A stretch of DNA of 43,732 bases from JAAYCI01 sp031551695 (GCA_031551695.1 JAVBNG010000032.1:1-43732), one strand, 5' to 3'; positions 25,120 through 32,436 are shown, counted from the stretch's first letter. The notes: generated by a model from the sequence alone, not told the origin. Program-made: numbers and translations.

Positions 25120-25276
25120 GCTGGCGGCTAGCAGGGCGGTAACGGCGGTTCGCCGTCTATGCGCGGATATGAGTTTTCTCCGCGGTACTTTTTCCGCGAC
25201 GCTTCCTCTATAGCCCTCCCTTTATGGCTTCTTTTCTTCGCGGCTTTTCCCTCTGGCGCGCCCTGCAAATAGTTGA

Positions 25277-25441
25277 CAAACAATAAAATTCTCCGGGAAC
25301 CTGTCCAACATCAAAACGGGCAAAATCAGCGCCATCCGGTTTTCCACGCTGAACGCCATTTGCACCATTCTGGAGTGCCGGCCCGGCGATTTGCTGGAGT
25401 TTGAGGCAGACGAGGCGGACAAAGCGGACGACAGTTTGTGA
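25277..25441 (+). pseudogene. Remnant of an XRE-type helix-turn-helix regulator
   Basis: Frame 25277-25441 is closed by a TGA just upstream and contains no ATG, GTG or TTG at its head. It encodes a clear C-terminal half of a short Cro/CI-type HTH protein: GNLSNIKTGKISAIRF (recognition helix region) followed by STLNAICTILECRPGDLLEF and an acidic tail. The N-terminal helices 1-2 are absent, and no frame upstream to the RluA-family stop supplies them. It is most simply a regulator gene whose 5' half was deleted. A good terminator follows 26 nt later, consistent with a former stand-alone gene. Confidence 0.7.
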
Positions 25442-25467
25442 CAATCACGGCATGTGTGGCATATACA

Positions 25468-25499
25468 AAACCGGCCTCCCACGGGAGGCCGGTTTTTTT
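25468..25499 (+). terminator. Intrinsic terminator
   Basis: Stem CCGGCCTCC / GGAGGCCGG with loop CACG, flanked by AAA and a seven-T tract. Ends transcripts from the transporter/RluA-family pair and the HTH remnant. Confidence 0.9.
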
Positions 25500-25554
25500 C
25501 AGTGATTGTCTGGCCCGGCATCAACGGCGTGCGTCCACCGCCCGCACCCGAGCG

Positions 25555-25575
25555 AAAAAGACGCTTCGCGTCTTT
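25555..25575 (-). terminator. Intrinsic terminator of hpf
   Basis: On the - strand the 8-bp stem AAAGACGC / GCGTCTTT with loop GAA runs into TTTTT. It lies ~36 nt after the hpf stop. Confidence 0.75.
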
Positions 25576-25610
25576 GGCGCGATACCGGCCGGTCCGGCCA
25601 CGGGCCGGTC

Positions 25611-26129
25611 CTAGCGCTCCGGAATCAAAACGCCGTAGCTGCCGTCTTTGCGGGCATACACCGCGTTGATCTCGTCGGTATCGGCGTCGCGGAACAGGTA
25701 AAAGCTGTGGCCCAGCATGTTCATCTGCAAAATGGCCTCGTCCGGCGTAGCCGGCTTCACCACAAAGCGCTTTTCGCGCAGCAGGTGGTAGCTTTCCTCG
25801 TCGGCGGGCGTGTCGTACTCGCCCTCCGGAATGGGCCGGTGAAGCTTCTCCGAAAGTTTTTTGCGGTTTTTTACTATATTTTTGGTCAGCACGTCGGCCG
25901 CCGCGTCAAACGCGTCTTCCATCTGCTCGGCACTGCGCTCGCTTCGGGCAACAAAACTGCCGTCGCGCACGGTGATCTCCACCTTCTGGAAATTGCGCTC
26001 CACCACCACGGTCACGTGGGCCTCGGCATCATCGGAAAAAAACTTATCCAGCTTGTTCAGCCGTTTTTGAACCCTCTCTTCAAAACTGTCTTTCAAGGCA
26101 ACCTTCCGTCCGGCACAGGTCGTTTTCAT
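25611..26129 (-). CDS. hpf: Ribosome hibernation promoting factor, long form
   Basis: A 172-aa cytosolic protein. Residues 1-100 are the ribosome-binding HPF/RaiA domain (VALKDSFEERVQKRLNKLDKFF; TVVVERNFQKVEITV; DAFDAAADVLTKNI). Residues ~118-172 are the dimerisation domain of the long form (REKRFVVKPATPDEAILQ, GHSFYLFRDADT). It silences ribosomes by pairing 70S particles into 100S dimers in stationary phase. The start ATG follows GAGGAGG by 8 nt; the frame upstream is not protein-like. It has its own promoter (-10 TATAAT at 26214-26219) and terminator, so it is a single-gene unit. Confidence 0.95.
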   Translation of the reverse strand: MKTTCAGRKVALKDSFEERVQKRLNKLDKFFSDDAEAHVTVVVERNFQKVEITVRDGSFVARSERSAEQMEDAFDAAADVLTKNIVKNRKKLSEKLHRPIPEGEYDTPADEESYHLLREKRFVVKPATPDEAILQMNMLGHSFYLFRDADTDEINAVYARKDGSYGVLIPER

Positions 26130-26213
26130 AATACTCGCCTCCTCGAAATAGTATTGGCTAAGGGCGTGCTTCGGCACATTGCGTGTAAAACGCCGGGCGC
26201 CGCATATACCCTG

Positions 26214-26242
26214 ATTATAGTATACAGTATTTGCCGCAAAAA
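26214..26242 (-). promoter_or_regulatory. Promoter of hpf
   Basis: On the - strand a perfect TATAAT (26219-26214) sits 17 nt after a poor TTTTTG (26242-26237). The leader to the hpf ATG is about 80 nt. The weak -35 suggests help from an activator or another sigma factor; the latter is speculation. Confidence 0.5.
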
Positions 26243-26256
26243 TAGTAGTGCAAAAT

Positions 26257-26284
26257 GCCGCCCTGCACAAAAATGCAGGGCGGC
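26257..26284 (-). terminator. Terminator of the S1-domain gene
   Basis: Perfect 11-bp stem GCCGCCCTGCA / TGCAGGGCGGC with a 6-nt loop; on the - strand it is followed by ATTTTG. It separates the S1 gene from the hpf promoter. Confidence 0.75.
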
Positions 26285-26310
26285 GGATATTTCAAACTTA
26301 GGGCATTTTG

Positions 26311-26736
26311 TCAGCGCCGGCGGGAATAGCCGCCGCCGCGGTGACTCTCGGTAACGCGCCGCAAATCGCTTATTTTTTCCTCGCTCTGGCTTTTGAACCG
26401 CGCCATCATGTCTTCAAACCCGTCGCCGGTGTTTTTGGTGGAAGGGCGCGGCTGCCAAACCTTGCCGGTGTCCGCACGCTGGGGCCGCTGTGGCTTTTCC
26501 CGCTCCACGGCGCGCTTCATGGAAAGCGCCACTTTGCCGTCCGGCGCAACGCTCAGCACCTTCACCTTCACCGCCTGCCCGTCGCTGATCACGTCGGCCA
26601 GCTCCTGCACATATTCGTTGCTCACCTCGGAAATGTGCACCATGCCCGTAACACCGTTTGCAAGCTGCACAAACGCGCCAAACTTACGCACACCAGTCAC
26701 TTTTCCTTCCAGTACCTCGCCTACTTGCAGCTGCAT
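26311..26736 (-). CDS. S1 RNA-binding domain protein (YabR/CvfD-like)
   Basis: A 141-aa cytosolic protein. Residues 1-75 are one S1/OB fold (VGEVLEGKVTGVRKFGAFVQL ... GMVHISEVSNEYV ... VKVKVLSVAPDGKVALSMK). The rest is a basic, disordered tail ending RGGGYSRRR, likely to bind RNA. B. subtilis YabR/YugI-like proteins associate with the 30S subunit and affect translation under stress. The ATG (MQLQVGEVL) is chosen because it begins at the S1 fold; AAAGG and GGAGG lie 6-12 nt upstream. Its place after divIC matches the yabO-divIC-yabR order of Firmicutes. Confidence 0.88.
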   Translation of the reverse strand: MQLQVGEVLEGKVTGVRKFGAFVQLANGVTGMVHISEVSNEYVQELADVISDGQAVKVKVLSVAPDGKVALSMKRAVEREKPQRPQRADTGKVWQPRPSTKNTGDGFEDMMARFKSQSEEKISDLRRVTESHRGGGYSRRR

Positions 26737-26794
26737 CCCGTGCCTTTGCCTCCCTGTATCGTTTGCCAACCGGGCCTATGGCTTCCTTTTTGCC

Positions 26795-27103
26795 CTACTG
26801 CCCGGAAATATCCACAAAAATGCGTTCTTCCGGACGTGTATAGCCCAGTTTTTCACGCGCCACGCGCTCAATGTATGCGTCCTCATCGTCCGCGGACATC
26901 AGCAGTTCCAATTCGGCATTTTGCTCACAAACCAAAGCAACCTTCGTTTCCAGCTCTGCCAACTGCGCCTTTTTTTGTGAAACCTGCATTTGCCCACCGA
27001 CAAAGGCAACCAGCAAATACACCGCCACGCCTACAAGCGCCAGCCGTAGCAGAAAACTTATAATGGAGATTCGTTCTTTTTCTTTTGTCACAGCAACTTT
27101 CAT
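26795..27103 (-). CDS. divIC: Septum formation initiator DivIC/FtsB family protein
   Basis: A 102-aa bitopic membrane protein: short basic cytoplasmic end (MKVAVTKEKER), one transmembrane helix (residues ~14-33, FLLRLALVGVAVYLLVAFVG), then a periplasm-side coiled coil (~38-65) and the conserved end AYIERVAREKLGYTRPEERIF. This is the DivIC/FtsB pattern; it bridges FtsL and FtsQ/DivIB in the divisome. Its own promoter is visible in the 119-nt gap upstream. Note that the yabP-yabQ sporulation genes usual between rqcP and divIC are absent. Confidence 0.88.
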   Translation of the reverse strand: MKVAVTKEKERISIISFLLRLALVGVAVYLLVAFVGGQMQVSQKKAQLAELETKVALVCEQNAELELLMSADDEDAYIERVAREKLGYTRPEERIFVDISGQ

Positions 27104-27153
27104 AAATTCACCAATGCCGCACGAATCACATTATAAAGGGATGTCGTTTTATA

Positions 27154-27183
27154 AGTATACAACAATGCGGCCAAAAAATGCAA
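27154..27183 (-). promoter_or_regulatory. Promoter of divIC
   Basis: On the - strand TTGCAT (27183-27178), an 18-nt spacer and TATACT (27159-27154) lie about 50 nt before the divIC ATG. A second TATAAT-like element at 27130-27135 is closer but lacks a partner. Confidence 0.5.
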
Positions 27184-27222
27184 GGTTTTCTGTGTAAAAT
27201 TACAAATTGCACCGTTTTGTAA

Positions 27223-27465
27223 CTATTCCACAATCTCGTACATCTCGCGGGCCACGTCCTTGCCGGTGGGCACCTCCAGTGAAAGCACCCGCGCTTTCAT
27301 CAGGCGGTTGCCAAATTCCACTTCCACCACGTCGCCCACTTTCACCTGGTAGCTTGCCTTCACAGGGCGGCCGTTCACCGTGATGCGCCCCGCGTCGGCC
27401 ACTTCGTTGGCCACGGTGCGCCGCTTCACAAGGCGCGACACTTTCAAATACTTGTCAATACGCAT
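27223..27465 (-). CDS. rqcP: RqcP / YabO-type S4-domain protein
   Basis: An 80-aa cytosolic RNA-binding protein. Nearly the whole chain is an S4 fold: MRIDKYLKVSRLVKRRTVANE, then DAGRITVNGRPVKASYQVKVGDVVEVEFG. In B. subtilis the orthologue (YabO) acts with RqcH in ribosome-associated quality control, helping add alanine tails to nascent chains on stalled 50S subunits. Its place near mazG and divIC supports this over the related heat-shock protein Hsp15. The ATG has only a weak ribosome site (GGAGAA). Confidence 0.88.
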   Translation of the reverse strand: MRIDKYLKVSRLVKRRTVANEVADAGRITVNGRPVKASYQVKVGDVVEVEFGNRLMKARVLSLEVPTGKDVAREMYEIVE

Positions 27466-27497
27466 GTTTTCTCCGTTTGCAGGTGGCCTTTCTTGCC

Positions 27498-27536
27498 AAA
27501 AAAAGCAGCCGCCTATTCATATAGTCGGCTGCTTTT
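27498..27536 (-). terminator. Terminator of hup
   Basis: Arms AAAAGCAGCCG and CGGCTGCTTTT are perfect, with an inner CTAT/ATAG pair in the loop. The - strand ends in a long T-run (27504-27498). It lies ~40 nt after the hup stop, so hup and rqcP need not share one message. Confidence 0.85.
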
Positions 27537-27574
27537 CTTTATTCTGAATGTTAAATGCCCTTTGGCAAAAAAAC

Positions 27575-27850
27575 TTATTTCGCCACCGCGTCTTTAAGGG
27601 CCTTGCCGGGTTTGAAAGCGGGAACCGTGGTGGCCGCAATCTTCATCGGCTCTTTGGTGCGGATGTTGTGGCCCATGCGAGCCGCACGCTTACGGGTCTC
27701 AAAAGTGCCAAAGCCAACGAGAGCAACTTTGTCGCCCTTTTTCAGAGCAACGCCGATCTCGTCGATCACAGCGTTCACAGCTTTTTCAGCATCTTTCTTC
27801 GACAAACCCGCGTTGTCGGCCACTTTGGCGATCAATTCCATTTTGGTCAT
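27575..27850 (-). CDS. hup: HU family DNA-binding protein
   Basis: A 91-aa histone-like protein of normal HU length: MTKMELIAKVADNAGLSKKD at the N-terminus, DKVALVGFGTFETRKRAARMG in the centre, then the beta-arm region ending VPAFKPGKALKDAV. The arm keeps the proline that intercalates DNA (TTVPAF). It compacts and bends chromosomal DNA. A strong ribosome site (ACGGAGG) lies upstream. TTGAAT and TACAAC at 27916-27889 (- strand) could be a weak separate promoter at the end of mazG. A clear terminator follows, which fits an abundantly transcribed single gene. Confidence 0.95.
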   Translation of the reverse strand: MTKMELIAKVADNAGLSKKDAEKAVNAVIDEIGVALKKGDKVALVGFGTFETRKRAARMGHNIRTKEPMKIAATTVPAFKPGKALKDAVAK

Positions 27851-27912
27851 TAAAAACTACCTCCGTAAATTTTGTCAGAGAAACCTCTGTTGTACCCATG
27901 ACCTCGTTGTAT

Positions 27913-28710
27913 TCAAGCCTTTTCCGCTTTTGCCTGCTTCCAAAGCTCGGATAACCTCTCCTCACTGAGGGCGCGCGGTTCACTGCCGGCCTCGGCCGCC
28001 AACTCATCCACGCGCTTTACCCTCTTTGTGAATCTGCCGCAAGCTTTTTCCAACGCCTCTTCGGCGTCCACACCCAAAAGCCGCGCCACATTCACCGCCG
28101 AAAACAATACGTCTCCCGCCTCGTGCTCGCGGGCCGCGGCATCTTCTATAACTGCCGCCTCTTTCAGTTCCGCCACTTCGGAATCCAAATCGTTCATGGC
28201 GGCGGCCGCGTCCGGGTAGCCGAAGCCGCAATCGGCCACGCGTTTTTGCACCTTCGCGGTTTTCATCAGGGCCGGCAGGCTGCCCGGAACACTGTCCAAG
28301 CGCTCTGCTATGGTGTCGCGCCCTTTTTCGGTGTTTTTCAGCGTTTCCCAGTTTGCCAGCACCTGGCCGCTGGTCAGCATCTTCGCTTCGCCGAAAACAT
28401 GCGGGTGGCGGTAAATCAGCTTTTTGCAAATGCCGTCGCACACGTCATGGAACGTGAAGCGGCCGGCCTCTTCCTCCATTTGCACATGCAGGGCCACCTG
28501 TAAAAGCAGGTCTCCCAGTTCCTCACACAAAAGATGGACGTCGTCCAAGTCGATGGCCTCGGCCACTTCATAGGTCTCTTCAATGAGGTTTTTGCGGATG
28601 GAGGCGTGGGTTTGTTCCCTGTCCCACGGGCAGCCGCCCGGCGCGCGGAGGATGCGCACAATTTCCAGCAAATCGTTTATTCCGTAGCTGTTTTTGGGCA
28701 CAAAATCCAT
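27913..28710 (-). CDS. mazG: Nucleoside triphosphate pyrophosphohydrolase MazG
   Basis: A 265-aa cytosolic enzyme that hydrolyses NTPs to NMP and pyrophosphate, cleaning abnormal nucleotides. The first MazG domain begins LLEIVRILRAPGGCPWDREQTH and has the metal-binding NLIEETYEVAEAID and CEELGDLLLQVALH. The second domain (from ~165) has EVAELKEAA and HEAGDVLFSAVNVARLLG. This two-domain form is standard. The B. subtilis orthologue (yabN) carries an extra N-terminal methylase domain, which is absent here. It lies upstream of hup and rqcP as in related Clostridia, with its own promoter. Confidence 0.93.
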   Translation of the reverse strand: MDFVPKNSYGINDLLEIVRILRAPGGCPWDREQTHASIRKNLIEETYEVAEAIDLDDVHLLCEELGDLLLQVALHVQMEEEAGRFTFHDVCDGICKKLIYRHPHVFGEAKMLTSGQVLANWETLKNTEKGRDTIAERLDSVPGSLPALMKTAKVQKRVADCGFGYPDAAAAMNDLDSEVAELKEAAVIEDAAAREHEAGDVLFSAVNVARLLGVDAEEALEKACGRFTKRVKRVDELAAEAGSEPRALSEERLSELWKQAKAEKA

Positions 28711-28765
28711 GGAAAACCCCGTGTTCTCAGAAAATCAGCCGATGCAACACACGCACCACGGATAT

Positions 28766-28794
28766 ATTCTATACTATAAAATTCGTTTTTTCAA
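28766..28794 (-). promoter_or_regulatory. Promoter of mazG
   Basis: On the - strand TTGAAA (28794-28789), a 17-nt spacer and TAGAAT (28771-28766), within an A/T-rich stretch that stands out from the GC-rich surroundings, about 55 nt before the mazG ATG. Confidence 0.6.
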
Positions 28795-28874
28795 GTATTT
28801 TCGCCAAATTTGGCCTAAAAAAGGTGAAAAAACTCGCCTATTCCGCTTTGCGCCCTTGGGGTTATTTGCGCTTT

Positions 28875-29270
28875 CTACTTGTTATCGCCAAAACCAGCGC
28901 TTTCGGAATCATATAGTTTTGCCCCACAGCGGCGACAAAACATGGCGCCCTCCTGCCCCTCCTCGCCGCAGGACGGGCACGCAGACACTTCGCGCGCAAT
29001 GCTGCCCTCGCCGGAAATGTCTGCGATGCGGGCCTTGGTCACGTCAATCTCGTCGATGTAATGCTTGATCATGGGTTCGTTTTCCTGGCCGGTTTTGCGC
29101 AGCATGTACACCAGCGCCCCCAGCTGGCGCTCGGCTTTCGCCAGCTTGCCCTGCAGGGAGTACACCTCCACTTTTTCCTTGCTTTTGTCCACCAGCGCAC
29201 CGGTGGTTTTCATTGCCGTATCGGCCATTTTGCCGGCAGTCTCTAAAATTTTGTCCAATCCCGATTTCAT
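28875..29270 (-). CDS. Zinc-ribbon coiled-coil protein of unknown function
   Basis: A 131-aa cytosolic protein: an amphipathic N-terminus (LDKILETAGKMADTAMKTTGALVDKSKEKVE), a helical coiled coil to about residue 85, then a zinc ribbon with CPSCG and CRRCG ten residues apart (about 97-115). Similar small proteins are common in Clostridia but have no set role. The ATG overlaps the stop of the preceding nucleoside kinase gene in ATGA, so it is coupled to it and is the last gene of the long - strand run. I see no convincing terminator after it. Confidence 0.75.
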   Translation of the reverse strand: MKSGLDKILETAGKMADTAMKTTGALVDKSKEKVEVYSLQGKLAKAERQLGALVYMLRKTGQENEPMIKHYIDEIDVTKARIADISGEGSIAREVSACPSCGEEGQEGAMFCRRCGAKLYDSESAGFGDNK

Positions 29271-30208
29271 GCTTTCAGGCCTCCTTCGCCTATGAATTCC
29301 CGCAGCATGCTTTGCGGCGGGATGTAGCGTTCGTCAAATTTCACGCAGTGGTCCAGTTTGTCGGCCAGGGTGTCCAGCACCTGGCCTTCCGGCGTGTCGC
29401 CCAGGGTGCCCTTCAGTTCGGCCATATAGTTCGCCAATACGCATATTTCATAGCTGAAAGACGTGTCCAGCAACAGGTCGGCGTGAAACTTGAAGTTCTT
29501 GATGAAACGGTCTTCGCCGTCGCACACAAGGTGCCACATGTTGATGGTTTTTTCCAGCGAGTGGCCGCGAAATTTTATGTCCCGCACCATGCGCCGGGCA
29601 AGGCGGATGTCCCGCGTGGGCAAAAACCGCTGGCCGGAAAGAGAGTATTCCTCCCGCAGGCCGGCGTAAATTTTATACACGCTGCCCTCGGGCAAAGCAT
29701 CCGTAAGCAGCGGGTTCAGCGCGTGGATGCCCTCCACCACCACAATGCCGTTCTGCAGCTCGATCAGCTGGCGCTCCGGCTTGCGGTGCTCGGTCTCAAA
29801 GTCAAAAAGCGGGAATTCGCTCCGGCCCGTTTCCACCAGTTCCAGCAGGCAACGGTGAATCTCTTCAATGTCCAGCGCGTGCACGCTTTCGTAGTCCACA
29901 CTGCCGTCCGGCAGGCGGGGGTAGTTTTCGATGTTCTTGTAAAACTCGTCCAGGCTTACCACCACGCTGGGCGTGCCGGAGCGCTGCAGCGCCGCGGCAA
30001 GCTTATGCGCCGAGGTAGTTTTGCCCGAGGCGGACGGCCCCGTAAGCATAATGACCTTGCAGTCGTTGCCTTTACTCTCGGCTGCCGCCGCTATCACGCG
30101 GCTTTCGTACTCCACCTCGCAATGGCACACGAACGACGCCGGGTTTGCGGCCGCCGTGTTGATGAGGCCCACCTCAACGAGGCGTTTCGGAATCCAGATG
30201 GCCGGCAT
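29267..30208 (-). CDS. Uridine kinase-like nucleoside kinase
   Basis: A ~313-aa cytosolic P-loop kinase. The Walker A loop is in VIMLTGPSASGKTTSAHKL; SLDEFYKN, DFETEHRKP, NGIVVVEGIHALNP and RRMVRDIKFRG follow the uridine kinase/phosphoribulokinase pattern. Many clostridial relatives carry N-terminal TGS and editing-like domains; here only ~60 residues precede the P-loop, so those are missing. Start uncertain: I favour the ATG (MPAIWIPKR) with GGAG 5 nt upstream, which overlaps the end of hemZ by 35 nt; a GTG at 30172, just after the hemZ stop, is the alternative. The natural nucleoside is not known. Confidence 0.82.
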   Translation of the reverse strand: MPAIWIPKRLVEVGLINTAAANPASFVCHCEVEYESRVIAAAAESKGNDCKVIMLTGPSASGKTTSAHKLAAALQRSGTPSVVVSLDEFYKNIENYPRLPDGSVDYESVHALDIEEIHRCLLELVETGRSEFPLFDFETEHRKPERQLIELQNGIVVVEGIHALNPLLTDALPEGSVYKIYAGLREEYSLSGQRFLPTRDIRLARRMVRDIKFRGHSLEKTINMWHLVCDGEDRFIKNFKFHADLLLDTSFSYEICVLANYMAELKGTLGDTPEGQVLDTLADKLDHCVKFDERYIPPQSMLREFIGEGGLKA

Positions 30209-31688
30209 AGCGCTCCACCACTCCTTCTTTGCGCCGCAGCACGTCGGCGATGTTTGCACAGTACTCCGCGGGAAATTTTGGGTTGTACTCGCGTTTGATG
30301 AGGTTTTGCCCCGGCAGCACCACCTTGGTGGACGCGCCCGCCCCACAGGCCAATATGATGTGGGCCTCCTCCATGATAAACACGTTGTAAAGCCCCACGT
30401 CGCCGTGTTTCATCCAGCCCGTGTTTTCCAGGTTCGACGGCGTGGCCTTCTGGCGGTACAGGTAATAGGGCCGGTAACCCGCCGCCTGCAGCGCGGCGTA
30501 GGCCGCCTCCAACATAGAGGCGGTTTGCGCTGCCGCGTTATACCCGCCGGGAACATCCGGATATCCTCCCCCTCCGTTTCGCAGCGACGCGCCGCGCTTG
30601 ATGGTGAGGGTGTGCAGGGTGATGTTGGAGGGGCCCAGCGCGATGACCTGTTTGAGGGTATTTGCAAAGGTCTCGGGCGTGTCCTTCGGCAGGCCGGCGA
30701 TCAAATCGACATTGATGTGCTTAAATCCCGCCTTTTGGGCATTTGCGTAACAGGTGAAAAAATCTTCCGCCGTGTGGCGGCGGCCAATGGCGGCCAGCAC
30801 CTCGTCCGAGAGGCTTTGCGGGTTCACGGATACCCGCGTGGCGCCATAGCGTTTCAAAATCTTCAGCTTTTGCAGGTCCGTGCAGTCCGGCCGGCCGGCC
30901 TCCACTGTGTATTCCAACGAGGCCGGCACGTCAAAGGCTTCGTTTACCGCCCGCATCAGCTTTTCCAGTTGCGCGTGGGGCAGCGACGTGGGCGTGCCAC
31001 CGCCGATGTAGAGCGTGGCAAGGCGCAGGCCCGCTTTGTCCGCCGCCGCGGCCGTGGCGGCCAGTTCCTGTGTCAATGCGTCCACATATGCCTCGGCAAG
31101 GCCCAGTTCTTTTTCAATGCTTTGGGACACAAAGCTGCAATAACTGCAGCGCGACGGGCAAAACGGGATGCCCGCGTACAGGCTGTACGCGTTTTGCGGC
31201 GCGGCGGCCAGCACGGCGCTTTGCGCGTCCAAAATCTCTTTTGCAATGTCATATTTTCGAGGCGACACATCGCATGTTTCTATAAAATAATCCCGCGCGC
31301 CGCCCTCGCCGCGCTCTGCCGTGCGCTTGCGCAGGTGGTTCACCGGGCGCACACCCGTCAGCATGCCCCAGGGCGGGCGCTCCCCCGTGATTTCCACCAT
31401 TATATCATAGAGCATGCGGCAGAGGGTAGTCTTTTTGTCCTTTTCAGCGCTGCCGGCGGCAAGCCGCCGCACACACACGGCGCAAACGCCGCCAAGCCGC
31501 ACGCCCGCGGCCAGTTTGCCCGCGCCGGCGCGGGCGTAAACCACGTTCCCGCGCGTGCTTTTCCCCTGTGCGGGCGTGGCCCGCGGAAAAAACACGCGGG
31601 CCAACTGCTCCACATCGTAGCCGGAGGAAAGGCCGCGCGCCACAATGACCGGCGCGGCGGCCTTGTGGGCCGGTGCGCCGCCGGTCAT
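30174..31688 (-). CDS. hemZ: Oxygen-independent coproporphyrinogen dehydrogenase HemZ (radical SAM)
   Basis: A ~504-aa cytosolic radical-SAM enzyme. The 4Fe-4S cluster cysteines are in CPSRCSYC (177, 181, 184); the family motifs YIGGGTPTSL, YTVEAGRPD, RVSVNPQSL and NVDLIAGLP follow, with a HemZ-type C-terminus. An N-terminal region of ~170 residues with LCRMLYDIMVEITGERPPWGMLTGVRP is the mark of HemZ rather than HemN or HemW. No other heme genes are in view, so its role is an open question. The start ATG overlaps the preceding stop as ATGA; a TTG 15 nt upstream is possible. Confidence 0.9.
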   Translation of the reverse strand: MTGGAPAHKAAAPVIVARGLSSGYDVEQLARVFFPRATPAQGKSTRGNVVYARAGAGKLAAGVRLGGVCAVCVRRLAAGSAEKDKKTTLCRMLYDIMVEITGERPPWGMLTGVRPVNHLRKRTAERGEGGARDYFIETCDVSPRKYDIAKEILDAQSAVLAAAPQNAYSLYAGIPFCPSRCSYCSFVSQSIEKELGLAEAYVDALTQELAATAAAADKAGLRLATLYIGGGTPTSLPHAQLEKLMRAVNEAFDVPASLEYTVEAGRPDCTDLQKLKILKRYGATRVSVNPQSLSDEVLAAIGRRHTAEDFFTCYANAQKAGFKHINVDLIAGLPKDTPETFANTLKQVIALGPSNITLHTLTIKRGASLRNGGGGYPDVPGGYNAAAQTASMLEAAYAALQAAGYRPYYLYRQKATPSNLENTGWMKHGDVGLYNVFIMEEAHIILACGAGASTKVVLPGQNLIKREYNPKFPAEYCANIADVLRRKEGVVERYAGHLDSETPR

Positions 31689-32275
31689 TTCGCGTTCATG
31701 CAACTGTTCGTGCGCCTTTCTGTTTCAAATGTGGAAAATTCCTCGTGGCCCGGCAGCACCTGTGGGTCGTCCAAGATGAGGGCCTTCAGCTTGTTCAGGC
31801 TGTTTTCCATGTCCGCCTGGCTGCCGCCCTTCAGGTCCGTGCGGCCACAATCGCCGGAAAACAGGGTATCCCCGGTGAACAGTAAATCGCCCAGGCGGAT
31901 GCACACCGAACCCGGCGTATGGCCTGGCGTGGCGATGACGGTGAACGCCATGTCGTCCACGGTGATGGTTTGGCCGTCCGCCAAATAGCCGCCTGGCCGC
32001 GTGGGGAACAGCTGGCCGTCGAATAAATTGGCGTCCGCCTCGGCCAGCAGCACCGCCGCGCCGGTAGCCTGGCGCAGCTCGTCCACGGCGTGGGTGTGGT
32101 CATAATGGCCGTGGGTGAGGAAAATATATTTCAGCTTGGCGCCGTGCTCTTTCAACTTGTCAAAATAAACCTGCGCCGAAGCGGCGGGGTCAATGACGAC
32201 GGCGCCAGCCTTGTCGCCCACCAGCAGGAAGCTGTTGGTGTAGTACGGCAGAGCGGAAATGTGCTCAAATTTCAT
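31685..32275 (-). CDS. MBL-fold metallo-hydrolase (glyoxalase II-like)
   Basis: A 196-aa cytosolic metallo-beta-lactamase-fold hydrolase. The dinuclear metal motif THGHYDHTHAVDEL is complete, with the later ligands in ATPGHTPGSV, FTGDTLFSGDCGRTDL and the terminal PGHEEFSTFETE. Its size and motifs fit the short glyoxalase II-like group (YcbL type), which cleaves thioesters. The ATG (MKFEHISALPY) follows AGAGGTAA by 9 nt. It sits between dtd and hemZ in the - strand run and overlaps hemZ by 4 nt. The 161-nt gap before it contains motif copy 3. Substrate unknown. Confidence 0.88.
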   Translation of the reverse strand: MKFEHISALPYYTNSFLLVGDKAGAVVIDPAASAQVYFDKLKEHGAKLKYIFLTHGHYDHTHAVDELRQATGAAVLLAEADANLFDGQLFPTRPGGYLADGQTITVDDMAFTVIATPGHTPGSVCIRLGDLLFTGDTLFSGDCGRTDLKGGSQADMENSLNKLKALILDDPQVLPGHEEFSTFETERRTNSCMNAK

Positions 32276-32323
32276 ATGGTTTGTTACCTCTTTGACCTCA
32301 TGAATACAATGTCGGAAGGGTGT

Positions 32324-32345
32324 TACGCGACGCACATCTCCCTTC
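32324..32345 (+). repeat. Intergenic 22-nt motif, copy 3
   Basis: Matches CGCRACGCACATCTMCCTTC with R=G and M=C. Flanking arms GGAAGGG (32314-32320) and CCCTTCC (32340-32346) pair perfectly, placing the conserved bases in a 19-nt loop. It lies ~50 nt upstream of the metallo-hydrolase start. Confidence 0.65.
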
Positions 32346-32351
32346 CACCTA

Positions 32352-32377
32352 TTAATACCGCCGCTTAATACCGCCGC
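32352..32377 (+). repeat. Tandem 13-nt duplication
   Basis: TTAATACCGCCGC occurs twice head to tail without a mismatch, followed at once by the hairpin CGCGAG ... CTCGCG (32375-32394). It lies between dtd and the metallo-hydrolase gene. Confidence 0.7.
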
Positions 32378-32436
32378 GAGAGCAACGGCTCGCGTGCCCG
32401 GAGGCTATATAATTCTTCGCCCAATAATGTTGTAGT

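Larger units (their letters stand above)
25120..25610. other. Gap with a decayed HTH gene and two terminators
   Basis: No intact gene. It holds an HTH remnant (25277-25441), a + strand terminator (25468-25499), a - strand terminator for hpf (25555-25575), and, next to the hpf stop, an imperfect GGCCGG-rich palindrome (about 25587-25612). I see nothing recognisable in 25120-25276. Confidence 0.55.
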
